Source of the DNA: CBDBON01 sp965208395
Lineage (GTDB): Bacteria; Chloroflexota; Dehalococcoidia; Lucifugimonadales; CBDBON01
NCBI GenBank assembly: GCA_965208395.1
Contig: CBDBON010000002.1
Span: forward strand, 62,001 to 126,000
DNA: 64,000 nucleotides
Direction: 5' to 3'
Both the position numbers and the translations under genes were made by a program. Numbering within the stretch: position 1 is the first letter of the stretch; each line of letters starts with the position of its first letter. Under the pieces are notes generated by a model. That model saw nothing but the letters and a program-made list of their open reading frames with translations. It was not told the origin of the DNA and did no database searches. Positions 13,694 to 21,878 of the stretch are shown here, in pieces.

Positions 13694-14755
13694 ATGACGA
13701 CTGAGAAGCAGCAGGCGCTGGAGCTGGCCCTCGGACAGATCGACCGGCACTTCGGACGCGGAACGGTGATGCGGCTCGGCGAAGGGAGCGGCGGCGGGCG
13801 CGTCGATGCGATACCCACCGGGTCGATATCCCTCGACATGGCCCTCGGAGTGGGCGGAATCCCGAAGGGACGGGTCACCGAGGTGTTCGGGACGGAGGCG
13901 TCCGGCAAGTCGACGCTCGCCTACCACGTGATGGCCCAGGCGCAGCGGCAGGGAGGCACCGCCGCCTATATCGACGCCGAGCACGCGCTCGATCCCGGCT
14001 ACGCGGCACGGTGCGGCGCGCAGATCGGCGAGCTGCTCGTCTCCCAGCCCGACACCGCCGAGCAGGGCCTGGAGATATGCGAGTACCTCGTGCGCAGCGG
14101 CGCCCTCGATATCGTCGTCGTGGACAGTGTCGCCGCGATGGTCCCCAAGGCGGAGCTGGAAGGCGACATGGGCGACACGCACGTCGGGCTGCAGGCCCGC
14201 CTCATGTCACAGGGGCTGCGCAAGCTCACCGCCGCGATCAGCCGCTCCAATACGGCGGTCGTCTTCATCAACCAGATACGGGAGAAGGTCGGCGTCTTCT
14301 TCGGCAACCCCGAGGTGACGCCGGGCGGACGCGCCCTCAAGTTCTACAGCTCGGTCCGCATCGACATACGGAGGATCGAGTCGATCAAGCAGGCGCGAGA
14401 GATCATCGGCAGCCGCGTCAGGGCGAGGATCGTCAAGAACAAGGTCGCCCCGCCCTTCCGCGTGGCCGAGTTCGACATCATGTTCAACGAGGGGATCAGC
14501 CGGGAGGGCGACCTGATCGACATCGGCGCCGATACCGGCATCCTGTCCAAGAGCGGCTCCTTCTACTCCTTCGGAGAGACGAGGCTGGGCCAGGGACGGG
14601 AGAACTCCAAGAGCTTCCTGCGCGACAACCCGGACGTCGCCGGCCAGATCGAGCGGCTCATCAGGCGCGGCACCCTGTCCGAAGAGGAGGCTCCGCCTCC
14701 CCCCGCCCCATCCGAAAACGGCGCCGAGCCGACGACGGCCGCTCACCGCCCCTGA
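13694..14755 (+). CDS. recA: recombinase RecA
   Basis: A 353-residue RecA, which forms filaments on single-stranded DNA, drives strand exchange and stimulates LexA cleavage. Walker A is GTEASGKST (canonical form GPESSGKT), Walker B is IVVVDSVAA, the L1 loop region is ELEGDMGD.HVG and the L2 region holds NQIREKVGVFFGNPEVTPGG. The acidic Pro-rich C-terminal tail (SEEEAPPPPAPSENGAEP) resembles the regulatory tail of other RecAs. ATG 13694 follows GGAGAAG. Expression appears to come from two promoters, one inside a repeat shared with the phage-like operon. Confidence 0.98.
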   Translation: MTTEKQQALELALGQIDRHFGRGTVMRLGEGSGGGRVDAIPTGSISLDMALGVGGIPKGRVTEVFGTEASGKSTLAYHVMAQAQRQGGTAAYIDAEHALDPGYAARCGAQIGELLVSQPDTAEQGLEICEYLVRSGALDIVVVDSVAAMVPKAELEGDMGDTHVGLQARLMSQGLRKLTAAISRSNTAVVFINQIREKVGVFFGNPEVTPGGRALKFYSSVRIDIRRIESIKQAREIIGSRVRARIVKNKVAPPFRVAEFDIMFNEGISREGDLIDIGADTGILSKSGSFYSFGETRLGQGRENSKSFLRDNPDVAGQIERLIRRGTLSEEEAPPPPAPSENGAEPTTAAHRP

Positions 14756-14916
14756 CCCGAGGCCATAACGCGTCCTGTACAAGCTGCCTGACCGCTCCGC
14801 ACGGCCTGGGGAGGCTGGGAGAATCTCGGCATGGCCGAGGCACTTCAGCACGGCATTCGAGATGTGCTCTATGATATCTATAGCGCCACTCCCCGCCTGA
14901 CACTGGAGGAAACCAT

Positions 14917-16218
14917 ATGCCAGAGGCAGCAATAGCCCTCGCTCTCGTCTTTCTAGTCCTCTCCGCCTTCTTCTCCAGCTCGGAGGCGGCCTTCCTGTCG
15001 CTGCAGAAGGCGACCGTTGCCCATCTGGTGAACACCGGCGCGCCCGGCGCCCGCAGGGTCGCCCGGATGATCGGCGACCCGGAGCGCCTCCTCTCCACCA
15101 TCCTGCTGGGCAACAACCTCGTCAACGTCGCCTTCACCGCCTCGGTGACGCTCCTCTTCGTCTGGGCCCTGGGCGAGGGTAGGGAGAGCCAGGCCGCGCT
15201 ACTCACCACCGTCGCGGGCACGGCGGCGCTCCTGCTGATCGGGGAGATCATCCCCAAGACGATCGCCGTCCACTACTCCCAGCGGACCGCCTTCGCATAC
15301 GCCCGTCCCCTGAAGTGGATTGAGGCGGCGCTCTGGCCGGTCGTAGTCGTGCTCCAGTGGATCACGCGGAGGGTGCGCCGCTCCTTCGGCGGCGACGCCG
15401 TCGCGGTGAGGGGGTCCATCACCGAGGGCGAGCTCCGGACCCTGATAGACCTCGGCGAGGCCGAGGGCACCTTCGACCCCGCCGAGGCCGAGATGCTCGA
15501 GAACGTCTTCCGCTTCGGCGACCGGCAGGTGCGCGAGGTGATGACACCCCGCACCGAGATCATCTCCATCGAGCGGGGAGCCTCCCTCCAGGCCTTCCTA
15601 GACATCTACTCGGAGCACGCGCACACCCGCTTCCCTGTCTACAAGGGCGTCAGCGACAACGTCGTCGGCATACTCTCCGCAAAGGACATCATGAGAGCGA
15701 TGGCATCGAAGGGCATAGCGCTCGACGAGCCGGTCACCGATGTCATAAGGGACTGCTACTTCGTTCCCGAGACGAAGCGCGTCGCGGAGCTGTTCGACGA
15801 GCTGCGGCAGTCGGGAAACCAGGTCGCCATCGCTGTGGACGAGTTCGGCTCCCTGGCCGGGCTGGTCAGCCTCAAGCAGCTCACCGAGGAGGTGGTCGGG
15901 CCCGTCGGGGAAGAGGGATTCGGGCCGGAGGAGGAGTACGAGGCAATAGACCGCGACACCTTCCAGGTGGACGGGGGCATGAGCATCGAGGAGGCCAACG
16001 AGGAGCTGGGCCTCGACATCCCTGAGGGAGAGTCCGAGACGATAGCCGGCTTCGTCCTCGAGACGCTCGGTCAGATCCCGGTCGAGGGACAGCAGTTCGA
16101 CTACCGCGACCTCAAGGTCGAGGTCACGCGGATGAAGCATCTGAAGATCGAGACGATCAAGGTGACGAAGGTCCGCGGCCAGGGGGCCCCTGCCGAAGAG
16201 ACGGGGGACCGGCCCTAG
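14917..16218 (+). CDS. CNNM/CorC-type transporter with CBS domains
   Basis: A 433-residue membrane protein of the HlyC/CorC (CNNM) family linked to Mg2+ or Co2+ efflux. An N-terminal DUF21 domain with about four helices (residues 1-150, with LSAFFSSSEAAFLSL) is followed by two CBS motifs (about residues 205-325, beginning VMTPRTEI and with DEFGSLAGLVS) and a C-terminal CorC_HlyC domain. CBS pairs bind adenine nucleotides and couple energy state to transport. ATG 14917 has GGAGGAAA upstream. Its stop overlaps the convergent AIM24 stop. Confidence 0.93.
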   Translation: MPEAAIALALVFLVLSAFFSSSEAAFLSLQKATVAHLVNTGAPGARRVARMIGDPERLLSTILLGNNLVNVAFTASVTLLFVWALGEGRESQAALLTTVAGTAALLLIGEIIPKTIAVHYSQRTAFAYARPLKWIEAALWPVVVVLQWITRRVRRSFGGDAVAVRGSITEGELRTLIDLGEAEGTFDPAEAEMLENVFRFGDRQVREVMTPRTEIISIERGASLQAFLDIYSEHAHTRFPVYKGVSDNVVGILSAKDIMRAMASKGIALDEPVTDVIRDCYFVPETKRVAELFDELRQSGNQVAIAVDEFGSLAGLVSLKQLTEEVVGPVGEEGFGPEEEYEAIDRDTFQVDGGMSIEEANEELGLDIPEGESETIAGFVLETLGQIPVEGQQFDYRDLKVEVTRMKHLKIETIKVTKVRGQGAPAEETGDRP

Positions 16219-16904
16219 TCGCCCCTAGGCGTCGGCAGGAACGGTATCAGCTTCTCTGCGAGCGACGACATGTTGCGGGTCTGGATCCAGACGTGTCCGT
16301 CGCCCCTGAACTTCATCACCAGCCCCTCGCCGCCGGCGATGAGCGAGCGGATGCCCCCCACCTTGCCGATCGAATACTCCACCTCGTCCGTGAAGGCGAC
16401 CAGGTGGCCGGTATCGACCACCAGCTCCTTCCCCGGCTCCACGCGGACCTGCTTGATCGCGCCGTAGGAGTTGGAGTAGACGGTCCCCTCGCCCCTCTCG
16501 GCGTACGCCCGAATGAAGAAGAGGCCCTCGCCCCCGAAGAAGCCCCTGAATCCCTGGAAGTCGGCGTCCGTCTGCACGTTCTCGTCGCAGGCCAGGAAGG
16601 AGCTCGATTGGATGAACAGGTTGCTGCCGGGCCGCAGGTCGAAAGACATGATGTCGCCTGGCGTGGACGGAGCCAGGCTCACCCAGCTGTCATTGCCCTC
16701 CGCCGTGAACGTATTCACGAAGAAGGACTCGCCGCCCAGCACCCTCTTCAGTCCGCCGAACAGTCCTCCTCCGCCCATGCCCGTCTTCATCTCCATGCCC
16801 TGCTGGGCCACCATCGCCCCCGGCTCCGCCTTTATCGCCTCACCGGCGGAGAGCTCCAGGGTCAACAGCGTATAGCTAGGATTGAACTCTATCGTAGGTC
16901 TCAT
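16215..16904 (-). CDS. AIM24 / TIGR00266 family protein
   Basis: A 229-residue all-beta protein of the AIM24 family (TRAP-like fold), named for a yeast mitochondrial inner-membrane factor; the bacterial role is unknown. Family hallmarks are EPGAMVAQQGMEM, a Gly-rich KTGMGGGGLFGGLKRVLGGE loop and VDTGHLVAFTDEVEY. No signal peptide or membrane helix is visible. ATG 16904 has a GGGGGCG ribosome site. It converges with the CNNM gene, and the two TAG stops overlap by two bases. Confidence 0.88.
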   Translation of the reverse strand: MRPTIEFNPSYTLLTLELSAGEAIKAEPGAMVAQQGMEMKTGMGGGGLFGGLKRVLGGESFFVNTFTAEGNDSWVSLAPSTPGDIMSFDLRPGSNLFIQSSSFLACDENVQTDADFQGFRGFFGGEGLFFIRAYAERGEGTVYSNSYGAIKQVRVEPGKELVVDTGHLVAFTDEVEYSIGKVGGIRSLIAGGEGLVMKFRGDGHVWIQTRNMSSLAEKLIPFLPTPRGD

Positions 16905-16994
16905 TCGCTTCGCCCCCTTCCGTCGCTGGCAACAGTATGTAGCGCCCCTCATTCTATCCGACGGAGCGGGAGGCGCGCCCTTTTTCCACCCAAT

Positions 16995-17032
16995 CCCTTC
17001 CCCCGTCCGTGGTGGAAGGTTAGGATGGGGGC
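16995..17032 (+). repeat. REP-like palindrome, copy B, adjoining tilS
   Basis: CCTTCCCCCGTCCG...TGGTGGAAGG followed by TTAGGATGGGGGC. Its tail runs straight into the AGGAGGAA ribosome site of tilS, so the repeat forms most of the tilS leader. Confidence 0.7.
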
Positions 17033-17045
17033 AGGAGGAAGACCG

Positions 17046-18488
17046 GTGACGGACGCCATCGTCGACAGCCTGGAGCGCCGGACCGGCGCCGCCCTCGAGG
17101 CGGCAGGGCTCGGCACAGGAGCGCTGATCGTCGTCGCCGTATCGGGCGGCCCCGACTCGCTCGCCCTGCTCCACGCCCTGAGCCGGCTCCGCGGCTGTCT
17201 GGGACTGCGCCTCCACGCCGCCCACCTGGACCATCGGCTCAGGGGAGAGGAGTCGGAGGCGGACGCCCGCTTCGTCGAGCGTGTCTGCGGCGGCATCGGC
17301 GTGCCGGTCACGGTCGACCGGGCGGACGTGCCGGCCCTTCGCCGCTCCCGCGGCCTGTCGTTGGAGGAGGCGGCGCGGGAGGCGCGCTACGCCTTCCTCT
17401 CCGCCCTCTCCGAGCGGCTCCGAGCGGACGCCGTCGCCACCGGGCACACGGCGGACGACCGGGCGGAGACGGTGCTGATGAACATCGTCAGGGGGGCAGG
17501 GCTGGCCGGGCTCCGGGGCATCGAGCCGGCCGCCGAACGTCGCTTCGACGGGCGGAGGGTGCTGCTCATCCGGCCCCTGCTGGAGATGACCGGAGAGGAG
17601 ACCGCCGCCTACTGCCGCGCGCTGGGACTGGTCCCCCGGGAGGACAGCTCGAACCGGTCCACGGACATCCTGCGCAATCGCGTCAGGCTCTCTCTCATGC
17701 CCCTGCTGGAGGAGTACAACCCGTCCGTCAGGACGGCGCTGGTCCGCCTCTCCGTGTCGGCGTCCCGCGATCTCGACTACGTGGAGAGCCGGGTGGACGC
17801 GCTGTGGAGCGGCATAGCCGAGGAGGGGGAAGGGTACGTGGCTATGGACGCGCGCGCCCTCTCGGGGGCGGACGCTGGCCCCCGCTACCATCTGCTGCGA
17901 CGCGCCGTCCTCCTGGTCAAGGGCGACCTCAGAGATGTCGCCCACGGCCATATCGACGCCATCGCCGGGCTGCTCGTCGGCCCCTCAGGCAGATCGGTCG
18001 ACCTGCCTGGAGGCCTGCGCGCGTCGGTCTCATACGGCGAGCTGGTCGTAGCCGCTCCGGCCGTCCACCGCTTTCCCGAGCCGCCGCTGGAGGGAGGGTG
18101 GACTCTGAAAGTACCCGGAGAGACGCTGCTGGACGGCTGGCGCGTCAGTGCGGAGAAGGTCAACGTCGCCGCCGGGCCGGTGGCGGGCGAGGCCGCCGCT
18201 CTGCGGGCGCTGCTCGACCCGGACAGCCTGGGGCTTCCTCTGGCGGTGCGCGGTCGTCGCCCGGGAGACCGGTTCCAACCTCTGGGAATGAGCGGGACAA
18301 AGAGCCTGCAGGACCTGTTCGTCGACTGCCGCGTGCCGCGGGAGCGCAGAGACCGGGTGCCGCTCCTCATCTCGCCGAAGGGCATCGCCTGGGTGGTGGG
18401 CGTCAGGATCGCCGAGTGGGCGAAGGTCAGGTCGGGGAGCTCCGAGGCGCTGGAGGTGCGCTTAGAGCCTCTACATGATGCGGTCTAG
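17046..18488 (+). CDS. tilS: tRNA(Ile)-lysidine synthase
   Basis: A 480-residue TilS, which uses ATP and lysine to convert C34 of the CAU-anticodon isoleucine tRNA to lysidine so that AUA is read correctly. The N-type ATPase P-loop is VAVSGGPDSLALLHAL at about residue 32, followed by LDHRLRGEESEADA. The C-terminal part has the GRRPGDRFQPLG and KSLQDLFVDCRVPRERRD motifs of the TilS C-terminal domain. GTG 17046 is preferred because AGGAGGAA lies just upstream; ATG 17025 is an alternative inside the repeat. The last codons contain a remnant of the neighbouring nicotinate phosphoribosyltransferase 3' end (see 18437-18484). Confidence 0.93.
   Translation: MTDAIVDSLERRTGAALEAAGLGTGALIVVAVSGGPDSLALLHALSRLRGCLGLRLHAAHLDHRLRGEESEADARFVERVCGGIGVPVTVDRADVPALRRSRGLSLEEAAREARYAFLSALSERLRADAVATGHTADDRAETVLMNIVRGAGLAGLRGIEPAAERRFDGRRVLLIRPLLEMTGEETAAYCRALGLVPREDSSNRSTDILRNRVRLSLMPLLEEYNPSVRTALVRLSVSASRDLDYVESRVDALWSGIAEEGEGYVAMDARALSGADAGPRYHLLRRAVLLVKGDLRDVAHGHIDAIAGLLVGPSGRSVDLPGGLRASVSYGELVVAAPAVHRFPEPPLEGGWTLKVPGETLLDGWRVSAEKVNVAAGPVAGEAAALRALLDPDSLGLPLAVRGRRPGDRFQPLGMSGTKSLQDLFVDCRVPRERRDRVPLLISPKGIAWVVGVRIAEWAKVRSGSSEALEVRLEPLHDAV
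18437..18484 (+). repeat. left direct repeat of the metal-uptake island (tilS 3' end)
   Basis: Shares an exact 18-bp core GAGCTCCGAGGCGCTGGA (18437-18454) and CTACATGAT (18471-18479) with 23490-23533, with near-identical spacing (34 and 35 bp between cores). Read on the minus strand, CTAGACCGCATCATGTAG here would encode LDRIM-stop, the C-terminus of the nicotinate phosphoribosyltransferase that now lies beyond the island. Confidence 0.72.
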
Positions 18489-18496
18489 CTATCTGC

Positions 18497-19357
18497 TTAC
18501 GGATCTGGTCTTCCAGGCGCAATGGATGAGTGAGCGCAGCTCTGGAACCAGTACAGGGGCCGCCCCCCTGACCGAGTTACACTTTCGACCCTCACGCCGA
18601 ACACGGGCTCGAGCACCTCCGGTATCAGGACCGTCTCCACCGGCCCGGCCGCTTGGATGCGACCACCCTGCAGGACAACGATGTGGTCGCAATGCTGCGC
18701 CGCCAGATTCACGTCATGGATCGACATGAGAGTGGTCACACCCAGGTCACGCACGAGCTCGAGGACTTCAAGCTGGTAGCGGATGTCGAGGTGGTTGGTG
18801 GGCTCGTCGAGGACCAGGACACGAGCCTCTTGCACGAGTGCGCGCGCGATCAGCGCCCTTTGCTTCTCTCCCCCAGACAGCGTGCTGAAGGACCGAGTGG
18901 CCAGCGCCGCAACGCCCACATGAGCGAGCGCGTCGTCGACGCGTTGCCGGTCCTCGGCGGACTCCCTGGAGAACGGCGACTGGTGAGGGCTGCGTCCCAT
19001 TGCAATCACCTCTCGCACCGTGAACTCGAAATCGGAACGCGGCTCCTGCACGACTACGGCGATGCGCCGAGCGGCCTCGGCCGGCCTCAACTCCCACAGG
19101 TCGTCCTCGCCCACCACCACGCGCCCTAGTCGCGGCCGCAGCACCCGGTATACGGTGCGTAGCAGCGTGGTCTTGCCGCTGCCATTCGGCCCTATGATAC
19201 CCACGATCTGGCCAGCATCGACTTGCAGGCTGACCTCCGAGCAGATCTCTACGGAACCCACCGCAACCGTCACGTCAGCCAGTGACAGAGACAGCGGGAG
19301 CAGACTGGTACCTGCTACAGGATTCGCAGTGCCGAAATCCGGGTGATCACCGGGCAT
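18497..19357 (-). CDS. metal-chelate ABC importer ATPase (FecE/BtuD-like)
   Basis: A 286-residue ATPase with Walker A GPNGSGKTT, signature LSGGEKQR, Walker B VLVLDEPTNHLD and switch region SIHDVNLAAQHCD, typical of iron-siderophore and cobalamin importers. It is the last gene of a minus-strand operon (binding protein, MATE, permease, ATPase). The ATG overlaps the permease stop by 11 bp. Its stop is only 8 bp from the tilS stop, at the left border of the inserted island. Confidence 0.92.
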   Translation of the reverse strand: MPGDHPDFGTANPVAGTSLLPLSLSLADVTVAVGSVEICSEVSLQVDAGQIVGIIGPNGSGKTTLLRTVYRVLRPRLGRVVVGEDDLWELRPAEAARRIAVVVQEPRSDFEFTVREVIAMGRSPHQSPFSRESAEDRQRVDDALAHVGVAALATRSFSTLSGGEKQRALIARALVQEARVLVLDEPTNHLDIRYQLEVLELVRDLGVTTLMSIHDVNLAAQHCDHIVVLQGGRIQAAGPVETVLIPEVLEPVFGVRVESVTRSGGRPLYWFQSCAHSSIAPGRPDP

Positions 19358-20450
19358 GGTCTGATCCTCGTAGTCGGGAGCGTAGGAGCAAGGCGAACAC
19401 CGGCGCGCCGACGAGCGCGGTGATCACTCCGATTGGCAGTTCGCGCGGCTGGATTACCAGCCGTGCCAGCACGTCTGACCACAGTAGGAAGAGCGCTCCT
19501 ACGAGCGCCGCGAGCGGAAGCACGCGGCGATGATCGGAGCCCACCACCATCCGCGCAGCATGCGGGATGACGAGCCCCACGAAGCCGACCCCACCGGCCA
19601 GTGCGACCGACGTGCCTGTGAGGAGTGCGACGACCACGAAGAGTACGCGGCGCAGGCGTTCCGGCGGGGTTCCCATGCTCGTAGCGGTCTCATCGCCGAA
19701 GAGGAGCAGGTTTAGTGCGCGGGCCTGGGACAGCAGATAGACGAGCCCGGCGATGAATAGAAGCGCCGGCAGACCGAGCTGGTCCCAGCGAGCGCCACCA
19801 AGCGCGCCGAGCATCCAGAAGAGCGCGATGCGCGCCGTCTGACTCTGCTCGCTGATGAAGATCAGCATGCTGGTCACGGCCGCGAACAGGTAGCTCACCG
19901 CAATCCCGGCGAGCACTAGGCGCAACGGGCTGAGGCCCCCCGACGAACTAGCCAGCAGGAACGCCAGCCCGTAGCCGACGAGTCCGCCCGCGAATGCGGC
20001 GACCGACAGCGTATATATTCCCGCGAATGCCCATCCGAGCACGATGACGCTAACGGCGCCGGCCGCGGCGCCGGATGTTCCCCCAAGTATAGTCGGGTCC
20101 GCCAGCGGGTTTCGCACCATCGCCTGGAGCACTGTGCCGACTACGGCCAGCGTTGCCCCGATCAGCACGGCCAGGATCGCGCGCGGCAGACGGATATGCC
20201 ACACAATCCGCTCATGCGCCCCCGACCAGTCGGCCGATACCGCGTCCGGCCAGAGTTGGTGGACCCCTATCCGCCAGGCTGTCACAGGGGAGATGTCCGC
20301 CGGACCCAGGGTCACTGCCAGGACGATCGACACGAACAGGCCAACGCTGAGCCCCACCAGCACTGCGGCGAAGCCGAGCCCGGCCACCCTTCGGGCGGGC
20401 GTGACTTCGCCGGTCGAACGCGCTGTCCCGGGTCGAAACAGCCTGATCAT
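19347..20450 (-). CDS. FecCD-type iron-siderophore/cobalamin ABC permease
   Basis: A 367-residue membrane protein with about ten helices and the FecCD signature stretches RLPRAILAVLIGATLAVVG, NPLADPTILGGTSGAA and GVGFVGLVIPHAAR, the last being the coupling-helix region that meets the ATPase. ATG 20450 is chosen because the reading frame upstream belongs to the end of the MATE gene. It lies 10 bp after the MATE stop, so the genes are cotranscribed. Substrate could be a ferric siderophore, heme or cobalamin. Confidence 0.92.
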   Translation of the reverse strand: MIRLFRPGTARSTGEVTPARRVAGLGFAAVLVGLSVGLFVSIVLAVTLGPADISPVTAWRIGVHQLWPDAVSADWSGAHERIVWHIRLPRAILAVLIGATLAVVGTVLQAMVRNPLADPTILGGTSGAAAGAVSVIVLGWAFAGIYTLSVAAFAGGLVGYGLAFLLASSSGGLSPLRLVLAGIAVSYLFAAVTSMLIFISEQSQTARIALFWMLGALGGARWDQLGLPALLFIAGLVYLLSQARALNLLLFGDETATSMGTPPERLRRVLFVVVALLTGTSVALAGGVGFVGLVIPHAARMVVGSDHRRVLPLAALVGALFLLWSDVLARLVIQPRELPIGVITALVGAPVFALLLRSRLRGSDHAR

Positions 20451-20460
20451 CTGGATAGCC

Positions 20461-21813
20461 TCATACTTCCGCAGTCCTCCAAGCGCCCTGCCGGTAGCGC
20501 CACCAGGCCCCCGCGGTCCGCGCCGCGAAGTAGGCGATCCCGGCGGCGTATACGCCGGGGAGTCCCCAGCCGACCGCGTCGGCAAGCAGCCAAGATAGCG
20601 GCACCATGACCAGATAGCTGGAAGCCGTGGAGGTGTAGAGGACCCACTTAGAGTCACCGGCGGCGCGTAGCACCGCGGCCAGCACCATGCTCGAAGCCAT
20701 GACGGGCACCTGCAGGGCCAGGATGGGAAGGGCTCGCATCGCCTCCGCCACGACGTCGCCATCGGGGGTCAGAAGATGCAGGACTATGGACGGCGCGACA
20801 ATCACCGGCGCCAGGACGATAGCCGGAAGGGCAGCCATCAGCAGCAGCCCGGCCCGCTCCGTCAACGCCACTGTGCGCTCATCATGGCTGCCAAGGCTCT
20901 GCCCGACCAGGATCGACACGCCGGTCGAAAGCGCCCAGACAATCGTCCAGAGGACCTGTTGTACGTTTGTGAGGACCTGCATCCCGGCGATGATGGTTGT
21001 GCCGAGCGAGGCGACGATCCATAGCACGAGCACGTTATTGACGTAGCCCAGGAAGAGCATGACCGTCTCCGGCCACCCGATAGACCAGAGCCGCGGGAGC
21101 GCCTCCTGGCCGCGGCGCAGTTGCCCGAAACGAAACAAGTCATACGTGCCTCGGAACCGTCTCCACCCGAACAGGCCCATGTAGAAGCAGCCCACTGCTA
21201 CGGCGATTACAGTCCCGACACCAGCGCCGAAGAGGCCCCATCCGACCACGAAGATAAGAACATAGTTCAGAGGGACGTTTATCACGTTGACGAGGACAGT
21301 CATACGCATCGCCACGCTGGTCTCGCCCACACCCGCGTAGACGGCTCGGAACATAGCCGTGGCTGCTGCGAACGGCGCGGCGAAGGCGAGTACCCGGAGA
21401 TACGGCACGCCTTCGGACCGCACAGCCTCGCTCAATCCGAATGCGGCGAGGATCGGGCCTGAGCCGATACTCAAGGCGAGGAGCACCACGAGGCCGGCGC
21501 CGACGCCGACGAGCAACGAGACGTCCAGCAACCGCCCTATTGCCGCCGGACGTCCTTCGCCGTACCGGCGGGCCGAGATCACCTGTGCCGCGGTCGCCCA
21601 TCCGCCGAACAGCATGGCCGCGGCGACGTTTACGGACGACGCGACAGCCGCCGCAGCGAGCGCCTCTGTGGAGACGCGGCTAATCATCGCGGTGTCGACG
21701 ATCCCAATCACGATCTGAGAAAGGTTTGCGACGATGATCGGGTAGCCCAAGGCGAGGACCCGCTTGATCGCGCCCCTCTGGGTTGTTGTCACCGTGACCG
21801 CGGCTTTCGTCAA
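20461..21813 (-). CDS. MATE-family efflux transporter within the metal-uptake operon
   Basis: A 450-residue protein with about twelve helices and the MATE pattern (GYPIIVANLSQIVIGIVDTAMI near the start, two repeated halves with ARRYGEGRP and GQSLGSHDE loops). MATE proteins export cationic compounds using H+ or Na+ gradients. The start is a TTG (21813). It is placed between the binding protein and permease of a metal-chelate importer, so export of a metallophore or of a toxic chelate is a reasonable guess. A 9-bp stem hairpin separates it from the binding-protein gene. Confidence 0.9.
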   Translation of the reverse strand: MTKAAVTVTTTQRGAIKRVLALGYPIIVANLSQIVIGIVDTAMISRVSTEALAAAAVASSVNVAAAMLFGGWATAAQVISARRYGEGRPAAIGRLLDVSLLVGVGAGLVVLLALSIGSGPILAAFGLSEAVRSEGVPYLRVLAFAAPFAAATAMFRAVYAGVGETSVAMRMTVLVNVINVPLNYVLIFVVGWGLFGAGVGTVIAVAVGCFYMGLFGWRRFRGTYDLFRFGQLRRGQEALPRLWSIGWPETVMLFLGYVNNVLVLWIVASLGTTIIAGMQVLTNVQQVLWTIVWALSTGVSILVGQSLGSHDERTVALTERAGLLLMAALPAIVLAPVIVAPSIVLHLLTPDGDVVAEAMRALPILALQVPVMASSMVLAAVLRAAGDSKWVLYTSTASSYLVMVPLSWLLADAVGWGLPGVYAAGIAYFAARTAGAWWRYRQGAWRTAEV

Positions 21814-21833
21814 GGTGTTGAGTACACAGCCGC

Positions 21834-21859
21834 CCGGGATGAGACCTCATTCATCCCGG
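21834..21859 (-). terminator. intercistronic hairpin after the binding-protein gene
   Basis: CCGGGATGA and TCATCCCGG form a perfect 9-bp stem with an 8-nt loop and no T tract. Such a hairpin between a highly expressed binding protein and its transporter often limits downstream expression or protects the upstream mRNA. Confidence 0.55.
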
Positions 21860-21878
21860 AGGCTGCGCTTGCCGCAAA

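Noticed and set aside
16293..17045. A long N-terminal extension of tilS
   Set aside because: The extension reads through the AIM24 gene on the other strand and the REP copy B; GTG 17046 with AGGAGGAA gives a normal TilS.
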